From Streptomyces inusitatus (lineage in GTDB: Bacteria; Actinomycetota; Actinomycetes; Streptomycetales; Streptomycetaceae): DNA of 64,000 bases. The notes under the pieces were generated by a model. The model was not told where the DNA came from and did no database searches. It saw only the letters and a program-made list of their open reading frames with translations. A program made the translations under genes and the position numbers. Positions 27,685-36,800 of this stretch are shown here, one piece after another. Within the stretch, counting starts at the first letter, position 1, and each line of letters starts with the position of its first letter. Location: contig NZ_BMWG01000004.1 of assembly GCF_014651115.1 (NCBI RefSeq), positions 186,001 through 250,000 of the forward strand, given 5' to 3'.

Positions 27685-27817
27685 CGCGCTGCCCGCCGGC
27701 CGCCCGCCTTGCCCTCCTGGGGGCACGCGAAGCGCCCGGGCGGCCCGTGAAGCCCCCGGGCCGTCGGGGCCCGGGCCCCGACGGTGCCCGTCCCCGCGCC
27801 CGGAACGCCCGCTGCGG

Positions 27818-27829
27818 TACCCTGAAGCC
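27818..27829 (+). promoter_or_regulatory. Candidate -10 element for the leuS leader transcript
   Basis: TACCCT at 27818-27823 stands 6 nt before the leader-peptide ATG (27830). The leader peptide would be translated from the very 5' end of the mRNA. No good -35 hexamer is visible. Confidence 0.5.
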
Positions 27830-27868
27830 ATGCGTGCCGTACGCCTTCTGCTTAGCGAGCCGCGCTGA
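27830..27868 (+). CDS. Leu-rich leader peptide upstream of leuS
   Basis: Twelve codons, ATG 27830 to TGA 27866: Met-Arg-Ala-Val-Arg-Leu-Leu-Leu-Ser-Glu-Pro-Arg. The three Leu codons in a row are CTT-CTG-CTT, and CTT is uncommon in this GC-rich coding background. A 5-bp hairpin CGGAT/ATCCG (27879-27894) and a U-tailed hairpin (27914-27942) follow before leuS. This is the layout of ribosome-mediated attenuation: stalling at Leu codons when charged tRNA-Leu is scarce would favour read-through into leuS. The mechanism is inferred; I could not show alternative pairing with certainty. Confidence 0.75.
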   Translation: MRAVRLLLSEPR

Positions 27869-27913
27869 TCAGTCCCGGCGGATGAAGAGATCCGGTCGGA
27901 ATCGGCGCGGCGT

Positions 27914-27942
27914 CCCCTCCTGTGTGAGGGGTCCTTTTGTTT
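27914..27942 (+). terminator. Attenuator-like terminator before leuS
   Basis: CCCCTC (27914-27919), loop CTGTGT, GAGGGG (27926-27931), then TCCTTTTGTTT. A T-rich tail is rare in this genome, which supports regulated termination here. It lies 46 nt after the leader-peptide stop and 58 nt before the leuS ATG. Confidence 0.65.
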
Positions 27943-27999
27943 CCGGGACACGCCCCCCGTGAACCGCTGGCAGAGACGATCGATGGAGCTTTAAGGATC

Positions 28000-30867
28000 A
28001 TGAGCGAGACGAATTCTGCTGCTTCCGCCGCCGAGGTGGCCGCACCTCACCGCTACACGGCCGCCATGGCCGCCGATGTGGAGGCGCGCTGGCAGGACTT
28101 CTGGGACGCCGACGGCACGTACGAGGCGCCCAACCCGAGCGGAGACCTGGCCGGGGACCCCTCGGCGGTGGCCAGGCCCAAGAAGTTCATCATGGACATG
28201 TTCCCGTACCCCTCGGGCGCGGGTCTGCACGTCGGACACCCCCTGGGCTACATCGCCACGGACGTCTTCGCCCGCCACCAGCGCATGACCGGGCACAACG
28301 TGCTCCACACCCTGGGCTTCGACGCCTTCGGCCTGCCCGCCGAGCAGCACGCCGTCGCCACCGGCACCCACCCCCGGGTGTCGACCGAAGAGGCCATGGC
28401 GAACATGAAGCGCCAGCTCCGCAGGCTGGGCCTGGGCCACGACCAGCGCCGCTCGATCGCGACGATCGACCCGGAGTACTACAAGTGGACCCAGTGGATC
28501 TTCCTCCAGATCTTCAACTCCTGGTACGACGAGACCGCCCAGAAGGCCCGCCCGATCGCGGAGCTGGTGGCGCAGTTCGAGAGCGGCGAGCGCGCGGTCG
28601 AGGGCGCCACGCGCCCCTGGAGTGAACTGAGCGCCGTCGAGCGCGCCGAAGCGCTGGGCCGCTACCGCCTGGCGTACGCCTCCGACGCTCCCGTCAACTG
28701 GTCTCCCGGCCTGGGTACCGTGCTGGCGAACGAGGAGGTCACCGCCGACGGTCGGTCCGAGCGCGGCAACTTCCCGGTCTTCAAGGCCAAGCTGCGCCAG
28801 TGGAACATGCGGATCACCGCCTACGCCGACCGGCTGCTGGACGATCTGGACGCCCTGGACTGGCCCGAGGCGATCAAGCTCCAGCAGCGCAACTGGATCG
28901 GCCGCTCCGAGGGCGCGCGGGTCGACTTCGCCGTCGAAGGCCACACGGACGCCAAGGTCACCGTCTTCACCACCCGTCCCGACACCCTGTTCGGCGCGAC
29001 GTACATGGTGCTGGCGCCCGAGCACGGCCTGATCGACTCGATCCTGCCCGCCGAGTGGCCCCAGGGCGTCAAGGAGACATGGACCGGCGGTGCCGCCACC
29101 CCGGCGGAGGCCGTGGCCGCGTACCGCAAGCAGGCGCAGACCAAGAGCGACGTCGAGCGCCAGACCGAGCACAAGAACAAGACCGGCGTCTTCAGCGGCG
29201 CGTACGCCGTCAACCCGGTCACCGGCACCCGTATCCCGGTCTTCGTCGCCGACTACGTCCTGATGGGCTACGGCACCGGCGCGATCATGGCCGTGCCCGG
29301 TCAGGACGAGCGCGACTGGGAGTTCGCCGAGGCGTTCAGCCTGCCGATCATCCGCACCGTGCGGCCGCCGGAGGGCTGGGAGGGCGAGGCGTTCACCGGC
29401 CAGGGCCCGGCGATCAACTCCTCCAACGACGAGATCTCGCTGGACGGCCTGGAGGTCGCCGAGGCCAAGGCGCGCATCACCCAGTGGCTGACCGAGCGCG
29501 GCATCGGCGAGGGCACGATCAACTTCCGGCTGCGCGACTGGCTGTTCAGCCGGCAGCGCTACTGGGGCGAGCCCTTCCCGATCGTCTACGACGAGGACGG
29601 CGTCGCGCACCCGCTGCCCGAGTCGATGCTGCCGCTGGAGCTGCCGGAGGTCGACGACTACTCGCCGCGCACCTTCGACCCCGAGGACGCCGACAGCCGG
29701 CCCGAGACCCCGCTCTCCCGCAACGCCGAGTGGGTCAATGTCACCCTCGACCTGGGCGACGGCCCCCGGCGGTACCGCCGCGAGACCAACACCATGCCCA
29801 ACTGGGCCGGGTCGTGCTGGTACGAGCTGCGCTATCTGGACCCGCACAACAGCGAGCAGCTGGTCGCGCCCGACATCGAGCGCTACTGGATGGGCCCGCG
29901 CGACGGCATGCCGCACGGCGGCGTCGATCTGTACGTCGGCGGTGCCGAGCACGCCGTACTGCACCTGCTGTACGCGCGGTTCTGGTCCAAGGTGCTGTTC
30001 GACCTGGGTCATGTCTCCTCCGCCGAGCCGTTCCACAAGCTCTACAACCAGGGCATGATCCAGGCCTATGTCTACCGGGACGCCCGGGGCTTCCCGGTCC
30101 CGGCCGCCGAGGTCGAGGAGCTGCCCGACGGGACGTTCGCGTACCAGGGCGAGCCGGTCAGGCGCGAGCTGGGCAAGATGGGCAAGTCCCTGAAGAACGC
30201 CGTCACTCCGGACGAGATCGCCGCCGAGTACGGCGCGGACACCCTGCGTCTGTACGAGATGGCCATGGGCCCGCTGGACGTCTCCCGGCCGTGGGACACC
30301 CGCGCCGTCGTCGGCCAGTACCGGCTGCTCCAGCGGCTCTGGCGCAACATCGTCGACGAGTCGACCGGTGAGGTCACCGTCGTCGACGGCGAGGCGGACG
30401 TGACCGTGCTGCGCGCGCTGCACAAGGCGATCGACGGCGTCGGACAGGACATGGCGGCGCTCCGCTTCAACACGGCGATCGCCAAGATCACCGAGCTGAA
30501 CAACCATCTGACGAAGGCGGGCGGCCCGCTGACCCGCGGCGTCGCCGAGAGCCTGGTGCTGCTGGTCGCGCCGCTGGCACCGCACATCGCCGAGGAGCTG
30601 TGGCGCAAGCTGGGCCACACCGACTCCGTGGTGCACCAGGACTTCCCGGTCGCCGACCCGGCGTATGTCGTGGACGAGTCCGTGATCTGCGTGGTGCAGA
30701 TCAAGGGCAAGGTCAAGGCGCGGCTCGAAGTCTCCCCGTCGATCTCCGACGACGAGCTGGAGGCTCTGGCGCTGGGTGACGCGGGAGTGGTCGCCGCGCT
30801 CGCCGGCGCGGGCATCCGCAAGGTGATCGTGCGCGCGCCCAAGCTGGTCAACATCGTTCCCGAGTAG
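28000..30867 (+). CDS. leuS: Leucyl-tRNA synthetase
   Basis: 955 aa from ATG 28000 with AAGG upstream; an in-frame start at 27937 would overlap the attenuator and is rejected. Class I signatures: HVGH (77-80, HIGH motif) and KMGKS (726-730, KMSKS motif). In between is the CP1 editing domain with [19 protein letters not shown] and [12 protein letters not shown]. The C-terminal anticodon-binding region ends [12 protein letters not shown]. It charges tRNA-Leu in the cytoplasm and is preceded by a Leu leader peptide and attenuator. A 19-bp terminator hairpin follows. Confidence 0.97.
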   Translation: MSETNSAASAAEVAAPHRYTAAMAADVEARWQDFWDADGTYEAPNPSGDLAGDPSAVARPKKFIMDMFPYPSGAGLHVGHPLGYIATDVFARHQRMTGHNVLHTLGFDAFGLPAEQHAVATGTHPRVSTEEAMANMKRQLRRLGLGHDQRRSIATIDPEYYKWTQWIFLQIFNSWYDETAQKARPIAELVAQFESGERAVEGATRPWSELSAVERAEALGRYRLAYASDAPVNWSPGLGTVLANEEVTADGRSERGNFPVFKAKLRQWNMRITAYADRLLDDLDALDWPEAIKLQQRNWIGRSEGARVDFAVEGHTDAKVTVFTTRPDTLFGATYMVLAPEHGLIDSILPAEWPQGVKETWTGGAATPAEAVAAYRKQAQTKSDVERQTEHKNKTGVFSGAYAVNPVTGTRIPVFVADYVLMGYGTGAIMAVPGQDERDWEFAEAFSLPIIRTVRPPEGWEGEAFTGQGPAINSSNDEISLDGLEVAEAKARITQWLTERGIGEGTINFRLRDWLFSRQRYWGEPFPIVYDEDGVAHPLPESMLPLELPEVDDYSPRTFDPEDADSRPETPLSRNAEWVNVTLDLGDGPRRYRRETNTMPNWAGSCWYELRYLDPHNSEQLVAPDIERYWMGPRDGMPHGGVDLYVGGAEHAVLHLLYARFWSKVLFDLGHVSSAEPFHKLYNQGMIQAYVYRDARGFPVPAAEVEELPDGTFAYQGEPVRRELGKMGKSLKNAVTPDEIAAEYGADTLRLYEMAMGPLDVSRPWDTRAVVGQYRLLQRLWRNIVDESTGEVTVVDGEADVTVLRALHKAIDGVGQDMAALRFNTAIAKITELNNHLTKAGGPLTRGVAESLVLLVAPLAPHIAEELWRKLGHTDSVVHQDFPVADPAYVVDESVICVVQIKGKVKARLEVSPSISDDELEALALGDAGVVAALAGAGIRKVIVRAPKLVNIVPE

Positions 30868-30908
30868 GCCCGCCGGGTCTCCCCGGGGCGATCCCCGGGG
30901 TTACCCCT

Positions 30909-30951
30909 ACGGGCAGGTCGGGGGTTCCGGTGGAACCCCCGGCCTGCCCGT
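30909..30951 (+). terminator. Strong terminator of leuS
   Basis: ACGGGCAGG-T-CGGGGGTTCC (30909-30928), loop GGT, GGAACCCCCG-G-CCTGCCCGT (30932-30951): a 20-step stem with only one wobble. A smaller CCCCGGGG/CCCCGGGG hairpin lies just upstream. Confidence 0.85.
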
Positions 30952-31022
30952 TGCGTTTACGGTGGAGGAAGCACAATCGACGTACGCAGCCGGCGCACAC
31001 AGCCGACGCCGAAAGGGTCCGC

Positions 31023-31766
31023 ATGGATGTCGTGATCACGATACTGGCGCTGCTCGCCATCGCCTTGGTGGCGCTGGGGGTGTACGCCACGGTGAAGGCG
31101 GTCGGCGTCGCCAAGCGCGGTGTGGAGCGCACGGTCACGCAGGCCCGCCGCACGGTCGAGGACACCACGCTGCGCGCCAAGAGCCTGGGCCAGGTCGGTG
31201 TCGCCGGTGAGCTGGCGCAGTTGCGGCTGTCGCTGCGCACCTCGATGAGGGCCACTCAGGAGGCCCTTCAGGCTGGGGCGTCGGAAGACGCCTCGCTCTC
31301 CGAGACCATCGTCCTCTTCGAGCGGCTGAGTGTGCACGGCCGTGAGCTGGACGACGAGCTGAAGCGTCTGGAGCGCGAGCCCGACCGGTCGACGGTGGCC
31401 TCCCGGCTGCCCGATCTCCGTGAGCGTACGGAGCGGATCACGCACTCCGCGGAGTCCCTGCGCTGGGCGGCGCGGGACCGTGCGCGGAAGTTCGCCGACG
31501 ACGATCTGGACCTGCTCAGCTCCGAGATCGACATGGAGGCCGGGGCGCTGCGCCACTGGTCGGAGACCGAGAGCGGAACCGGGACTGGGACTGGGGCCGG
31601 GTCCACTGGAGCCGAGGGGAGTCGGCCGCGGGCGGGGTCCGCCGGGTCCGCCGGGGCCTCCGGACCGGCGGCGGAGCCTCAGGCGATCACCGCGCGTGAC
31701 CCCCGGCAGCAGACCGCGTACTCCTGGGAGAAGACCGACCGCCCCGAGCCCGAGACCAGGAACTGA
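31023..31766 (+). CDS. Membrane-anchored coiled-coil protein
   Basis: 247 aa from ATG 31023 with AAAGGG upstream. An N-terminal membrane helix (about 3-22, VVITILALLAIALVALGVYA) is followed by about 150 residues of charged helix predicted to form coiled coils (for example GRELDDELKRLEREPDRSTV, PDLRERTERITHSAESLRW). The tail is Gly/Ser/Thr-rich, then Pro/Glu-rich. The N-terminal anchor suggests a cytoplasmic coiled-coil body held at the membrane. It follows leuS behind a terminator and precedes DegV. No enzymatic domain is seen; function unknown. Confidence 0.8.
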   Translation: MDVVITILALLAIALVALGVYATVKAVGVAKRGVERTVTQARRTVEDTTLRAKSLGQVGVAGELAQLRLSLRTSMRATQEALQAGASEDASLSETIVLFERLSVHGRELDDELKRLEREPDRSTVASRLPDLRERTERITHSAESLRWAARDRARKFADDDLDLLSSEIDMEAGALRHWSETESGTGTGTGAGSTGAEGSRPRAGSAGSAGASGPAAEPQAITARDPRQQTAYSWEKTDRPEPETRN

Positions 31767-31878
31767 CCGGGCGGACGGCGGGCCGGGGCCGGGGCGGCGA
31801 TGTCGGCCGGGGTGGCGGCGGTGGCCCGGTCCGGACCCAGGCTGCCGTGCGGTGCCCGTGACCGGTAACCTCCCGCTC

Positions 31879-32724
31879 ATGTCCCGCCATGTCGCGATCG
31901 TCACCGATTCCACGGCCTACCTGCCGCCGCCGGCGATGGAACGCCACGGCATCGTGGCGGTGCCGTTGACCGTCGTCCTCGGCGGCCGCCCCTTCGAAGA
32001 GGGCACCGAGATCTCGGCCCGTTCGCTCGCGCAGGCGTTGCAGAAACGACGCTCGGTGACCACATCGCGGCCGAGCCCCGAAACCTTCGCCGAGGTCTAC
32101 CGTGCCGCCGCGGCGGCCGGAGCGACCGGAATCGTCTCGCTGCATCTGTCCGCGGAGATGTCCGGCACCTATGACGCCGCGGTGCTCGCCGCCAAGGACG
32201 CACCCGTGCCGGTGCATGTCGTGGACACCGGGATGATCGCGATGGCCCTCGGGTTCTGCGCGCTCGCGGCGGCCGAGACCGCCGAGAGCGGCGGATCCCC
32301 CGACGAGGTGGTGGCCGCGGCGGAGAAGCGCGCCTCGGGCACCTCCGCCCACTTCTACGTCGACACCCTGGACTATCTGCGGCGCGGCGGCCGGATCGGG
32401 GCCGCGCAGGCCCTGCTGGGCTCGGCGCTGGCGGTGAAGCCGCTGCTGCGGCTGGACGGCGGGCGGATCGAACTGCTGGAGAAGGTGCGCACCGCGTCCA
32501 AGGCGATCGCCCGGCTGGAGGAGCTCGCCGTCGAGCGGGCGGGCGTGAGCGCCGTGGACATCGCGGTGCACCATCTGGCCGCCCCCGAGCGGGCCGAGGC
32601 GCTCGCGGACCGGCTGCGGGAGCGGGTGCCGGGGCTGGTCGATCTGCATGTCAGCGAGGTGGGCGCGGTGATCGGGGCGCACACCGGGCCGGGGCTGCTG
32701 GGCGCCGTGGTCTCGCCGCGCTGA
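31879..32724 (+). CDS. DegV family fatty-acid-binding protein
   Basis: 281 aa from ATG 31879. The DegV fold is supported by VAIVTDSTAYLPP at the start, VTTSRPSPETFAEVY, VSLHLSAEMSGTYDAA, VHVVDTGMIAMALGF, the DTLDYLRRGGRIG motif and the final GAVIGAHTGPGLLG. Members bind a fatty acid in a buried pocket. In Firmicutes, FakB proteins of this family present it to the kinase FakA; no FakA-like gene is near here. TAACCT ends 7 nt before the ATG, so the mRNA may be leaderless. Confidence 0.93.
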   Translation: MSRHVAIVTDSTAYLPPPAMERHGIVAVPLTVVLGGRPFEEGTEISARSLAQALQKRRSVTTSRPSPETFAEVYRAAAAAGATGIVSLHLSAEMSGTYDAAVLAAKDAPVPVHVVDTGMIAMALGFCALAAAETAESGGSPDEVVAAAEKRASGTSAHFYVDTLDYLRRGGRIGAAQALLGSALAVKPLLRLDGGRIELLEKVRTASKAIARLEELAVERAGVSAVDIAVHHLAAPERAEALADRLRERVPGLVDLHVSEVGAVIGAHTGPGLLGAVVSPR

Positions 32725-32765
32725 AGCCGGCGCCGATCGGAACACCCGCCCCAGGGCCCCGAAAG

Positions 32766-32787
32766 GGCTCCGGAAAGGCTCCGGAAA
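32766..32787. repeat. Two perfect 11-bp direct repeats before comEA
   Basis: GGCTCCGGAAA at 32766-32776 is repeated at 32777-32787, with a degenerate copy before it. It lies in the 151-bp spacer between the DegV gene and comEA. Confidence 0.85.
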
Positions 32788-32875
32788 GGTGACGGAGTTT
32801 TCCACAACACCGTTGTTCTCCACCGGAATCCGGCCTGCCCGGCGGGTTCCGTCGCGGGACCCTACCGTCCTGTTC

Positions 32876-33874
32876 ATGGCTCCTCGATCACGATCCGCGA
32901 CCAGCGGGCCGGGCCGCGCCCCGGCCTCCGACAGCCGTGCCCGTGTCAGACGCGGCGCGGCTCCCGGCCCGGGCCGCACAGCCCGGGGACCGGCCCGTGC
33001 GCTCTCCCGGGTACGGGGCGGCCGGATCGCCGCCGGGCCGCCCCGGCCGTGGGGGTCCGCGTCGCTCGCGGGCGGCACGGGTTCCCGGGCCGACAACGCC
33101 ACCGGCACGGATCCCCGTCCCCGCGTCGACGCCGAAGCGCCGACGGGCCCGGCTCCGGAGCCGAAGGCGGCCTCCACGGCCGGTGGGCGGTGGCGTCCGG
33201 GCCCGGCGCTGCGGGAGCGGCTCCCGCTGTGGATCCAGCTCCACTGCGGACTCAGGCCCAGAACCCTGGCCGCCCTGTCCGTCCTCCTCGTCGCGGCCGT
33301 GCTCCTCGCCCTCCAGCACTTCTGGGCCGGGCGGCCGCAGAGCGTACGCGCCCCGGAGCAGGTCCGCCCCGGAGTGTCGGCGTCGCCGCCGCCGGGGCGC
33401 GCGACACCGACGGCCGGGACCGGCGGGCCCGGGCGGGTCGTCGTCGACGTCGGGGGCGAGGTCCGGCGGCCGGGAGTGCTGCGACTGCCCGCGGGCTCCC
33501 GGGTCGCCGACGCGCTGCGGGCCGCCGGGGGAGTCACCCCGGGCGCGGATCTGACCGGGCTCAACCGGGCCCGGGTGCTCATCGACGGCGAGCAGGTCGT
33601 CGTCGGCGCGCCGCCCGCCCAGACGGCCCCGCCTGCTCCCGGCACGGGCACGGCGGCCCCCGGGACGGCCCCCGGTCCGCTGAGCCCGCTGAGCCTCAAC
33701 ACCGCCACCGCCGACCAGCTGGACGCGCTGCCGGGGGTGGGCCCGGTGCTGGCGCGGCACATCATCGACTACCGCACCCGCCAGGGCGGATTCCGCTCCG
33801 TCGACCAACTGCGGGAGGTGGAGGGGATCGGCGACCGCCGGTTCACGGACCTCCAGCCGCTGGTACGGCCATGA
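32876..33874 (+). CDS. ComEA-like DNA-binding protein
   Basis: 332 aa from ATG 32876, 7 nt after TACCGT; an earlier in-frame start at 32789 is unlikely. A long basic, disordered N-terminus (1 to about 110) precedes one membrane helix (about 130-150, TLAALSVLLVAAVLLALQHFW). A SLBB domain (about 186-244, VVVDVGGEVRRPGVLRLPAG) and a helix-hairpin-helix domain (about 273-332, LNTATADQLDALPGVGPVLA) follow. ComEA binds incoming double-stranded DNA outside the membrane in competence. Its ATGA overlap with comEC implies coupled translation. Most Streptomyces are not known to be naturally competent, so the physiological role is open. Confidence 0.9.
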   Translation: MAPRSRSATSGPGRAPASDSRARVRRGAAPGPGRTARGPARALSRVRGGRIAAGPPRPWGSASLAGGTGSRADNATGTDPRPRVDAEAPTGPAPEPKAASTAGGRWRPGPALRERLPLWIQLHCGLRPRTLAALSVLLVAAVLLALQHFWAGRPQSVRAPEQVRPGVSASPPPGRATPTAGTGGPGRVVVDVGGEVRRPGVLRLPAGSRVADALRAAGGVTPGADLTGLNRARVLIDGEQVVVGAPPAQTAPPAPGTGTAAPGTAPGPLSPLSLNTATADQLDALPGVGPVLARHIIDYRTRQGGFRSVDQLREVEGIGDRRFTDLQPLVRP

Positions 33875-36800
33875 GCGGCCGCGATCCGGCGGCGCGCACC
33901 GCGCAGCGCCCCCGCCGGGCGGTGCACGCCGCGTCGGGCCGCCGACTGGGCGCGGCCGACCCGCGCCAGGAGGGACCGGCCGATCTCCGGCTGGTGCCCC
34001 CGGCCCTGGCCGCGTGGGCGGCCTCCGCCGTGGCCGTGGGCGCTCCGGGACGGTGGACGGCGGCCGCCGTGACACTCTGCGTCCTCCTCGCCGCCACGGC
34101 CCTCCGGCGGGCACGCCAGGCCCCTCCCGCCGGCTCACCGAACCGGCGGGACGGGCGGCCGCGCGCGCGAGTCAACGCCACCGCGCTCGCGGCGGTCCTG
34201 CTCTGCGCCGCCGCCGGAGCCACCACCGCCGGGCTGTACGGGGCGGATCTGCGGCGCGGCCCGCTGCCCGCCCTGGCCCAGGAGTACGTCCACGCCACCG
34301 TGGAGCTGACGGTCGGCTCCGACCCCCGCCTCACCCGCCCCCGGGCCGTCGGCGGCCAGGGCGCGGCGAGAGCCCTGGTCTTCGACGCGGAGGCGACCAG
34401 GGTCACCGCCTCCGACGGGACGGCCACCCGCGTCCGGACCCCCGTACTGGCGGTGGTGCGCCCGGGGCTCTCCCGGGGAGACCTCGCCCACTGGCAGCGG
34501 CTGCTGCCCTCGACCCGGCTGCGCCTGGCAGGCCGGCTCGCACCGCCGCTCGACGGGGACGACCGGTTCGCCGCCGTCCTGAGGGTGAGAGGAGACCGCC
34601 CGGAGATCACCGGAGGGCCCACCGCCGTGCAGCGCACGGCCGGAGAGCTCAGAGCCGGGCTGCGCCGCGCCTCCGACCGGCTCTCCCCGGACGCCCGCGC
34701 GCTGCTGCCCGGACTGGTCGTCGGAGACACCTCCCGGATCACCCCGGACCTCCAGCGAGCCTTCGAGGCCACCGACCTGACACATCTGCTCGCCGTCTCC
34801 GGGAGCAACCTCACCATCCTCCTCATGGTGCTCGTCGGACCACCGGGCAGAGCGCTCCGCGCCGAGCGGGGCGGGCTCGCGCCCCGGCTGGGCATCACCC
34901 TGCGCGGGACAGCCCTCGCCGGAGGAGCGCTGACGCTCGCCTTCGTGATCGTGTGCAGACCCGAGCCGAGCGTCCTCAGAGCAGCCGCCTGCGGGGCCGT
35001 CACCCTGCTCGCGATCGGCACCGGCCGCCGCCGCTCCCTCCTCCCAGCGCTCGCCGCCGCCGTGCTCCTGCTGGTCCTCTGCCTCCCGGAGCTGTCCCGC
35101 AGCTACGGCTTCCTGCTCTCCGTACTGGCCACCGGCGCGCTGCTCACCGTCGCACCCGGCTGGAGCGCGGCCCTGCGCCGCCGGGGCGTGCCACCGAGAC
35201 TCGCGGAGGCGCTGGCGGCCGCCGGAGCGGCACAGGCGGTGTGCGCCCCCGTGGTCGCGGTCTTCGCCGCCCGGGTCAGCCTGGTGGCGATCCCCAGCAA
35301 TCTGATCGCCGAGTTCGCCGTGGCCCCGGCCACGGTCCTGGGCTTCGCCGCGCTCGCCGCCGCCACGGTGTCCATGCCGGCGGCCGAGGTGCTCGCCGGT
35401 CTCGCGGGCTGGCCCGCCGGCTGGATCGCCTCGGTCGCCCGGGCCGGGGCGTCACTGCCGGGAGCCGAGCTGGACTGGCCGGGCGGCTGGCGCGGCGGAC
35501 TGCTGCTCGCGGCGGTCATGGCGCTCACGGTGCTCGCCGCCCGCCGACTGTGGCACCACCCCTGGACGGCCGTCGGCTGCGCCCTGCTGCTTCTGCTCGC
35601 GATCCTCCGCCCGGCCCCGCTGACCAGGGCCGTCACCGGCTGGCCGCCGCCCGGCTGGACATTCGCCATGTGCGATGTGGGTCAGGGCGACGCGACGGTG
35701 CTCGCGGCGGGCGACGGCACGGCGGTGGTGGTGGACGTGGGGCCCGACCCGGAGCCGATGGACCGCTGTCTGCGCGATCTGGGGATCAGGACGATCCCGC
35801 TGATCGTCCTGACGCACTTCCACGCCGACCACGTCGGAGGGCTGCCCGGAGCGCTGCGGGGCCGAGCGGTCGGCGCGGTGCAGACGACGACGCTCGAAGA
35901 GCCCAGGGAGCAGAGCGCGTTCGTCCGCAGGATCGCGGCGGGGGCGGGAGTGCCGCTGGTACGGGCGGCGGCGGGGGAGCGGCGGCGGACCGGGCGGCTG
36001 GAGTGGCGGGTCCTCTGGCCGGACCAGGGTCCCGCCCCGGGGCCGGCGCCCGGCGGACCGCCGGTGGAGCCCAACGACGCCAGCGTCACCATGCTGGTGC
36101 GGATCGACGACGGCCCGACCCTGCTGCTCCTCGGGGACCTGGAACCGCCGGCCCAGCGGGGGCTGCTGCTCGCCCACCCCTCGCTGCCGCCGGTGGACGT
36201 CCTCAAGGTGGCGCACCACGGATCCGCTCAGCAGCACCCCGCCCTGTTGCACGCCGTGCGCCCGAGGATGGCTCTGATCTCGGCGGGCCGGGACAACACC
36301 TACGGCCACCCCTCTCCGCTCACCGTGGCCGCCCTTGAGGCCCGGGGAGCCGTGGTGCTGAGCACCGACCGGTCCGGGCCGATCGCGGTGTCCGGAGCGG
36401 GCTCCGGTCTGCGGGCGCATCCGCGCCGGGAGAGCCCCGGCGGGGCCGCCGGGGTGCGGTCAGACCAGCCAGACGCCGTCCCGCATCAGCTCCCGGTCGG
36501 CGATCTCGTTCACCTCGCGCCAGGCCTTCACGGCCGACGGAGTCACCCGGAGGAAGACCCAGGGCTTCTGCGCACGGGGGTCCCACCCGTGCTGTTTCAC
36601 CGTGAACGCCTCGGCCGACTCGGGCTCCAGGTCCGCCCCCTCCACCACCTCGGCGGTGCCCTCGATCAGCACCACGTCCCTGGTGTGCCCCAGAGTGAGG
36701 ACCATCCGTCCGGTCGGGGTCACATTGCGCGCGGTCGGGTTCGTCCGCCGGGTGGACATCAGCAGCGTCTGCCGGTCCCAGACGAACGACAGCGGCACCA

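Noticed and set aside
27685..27999. T-box riboswitch upstream of leuS
   Set aside because: No T-box sequence or stem I specifier loop was found; the leader peptide with Leu codons explains the hairpins better.
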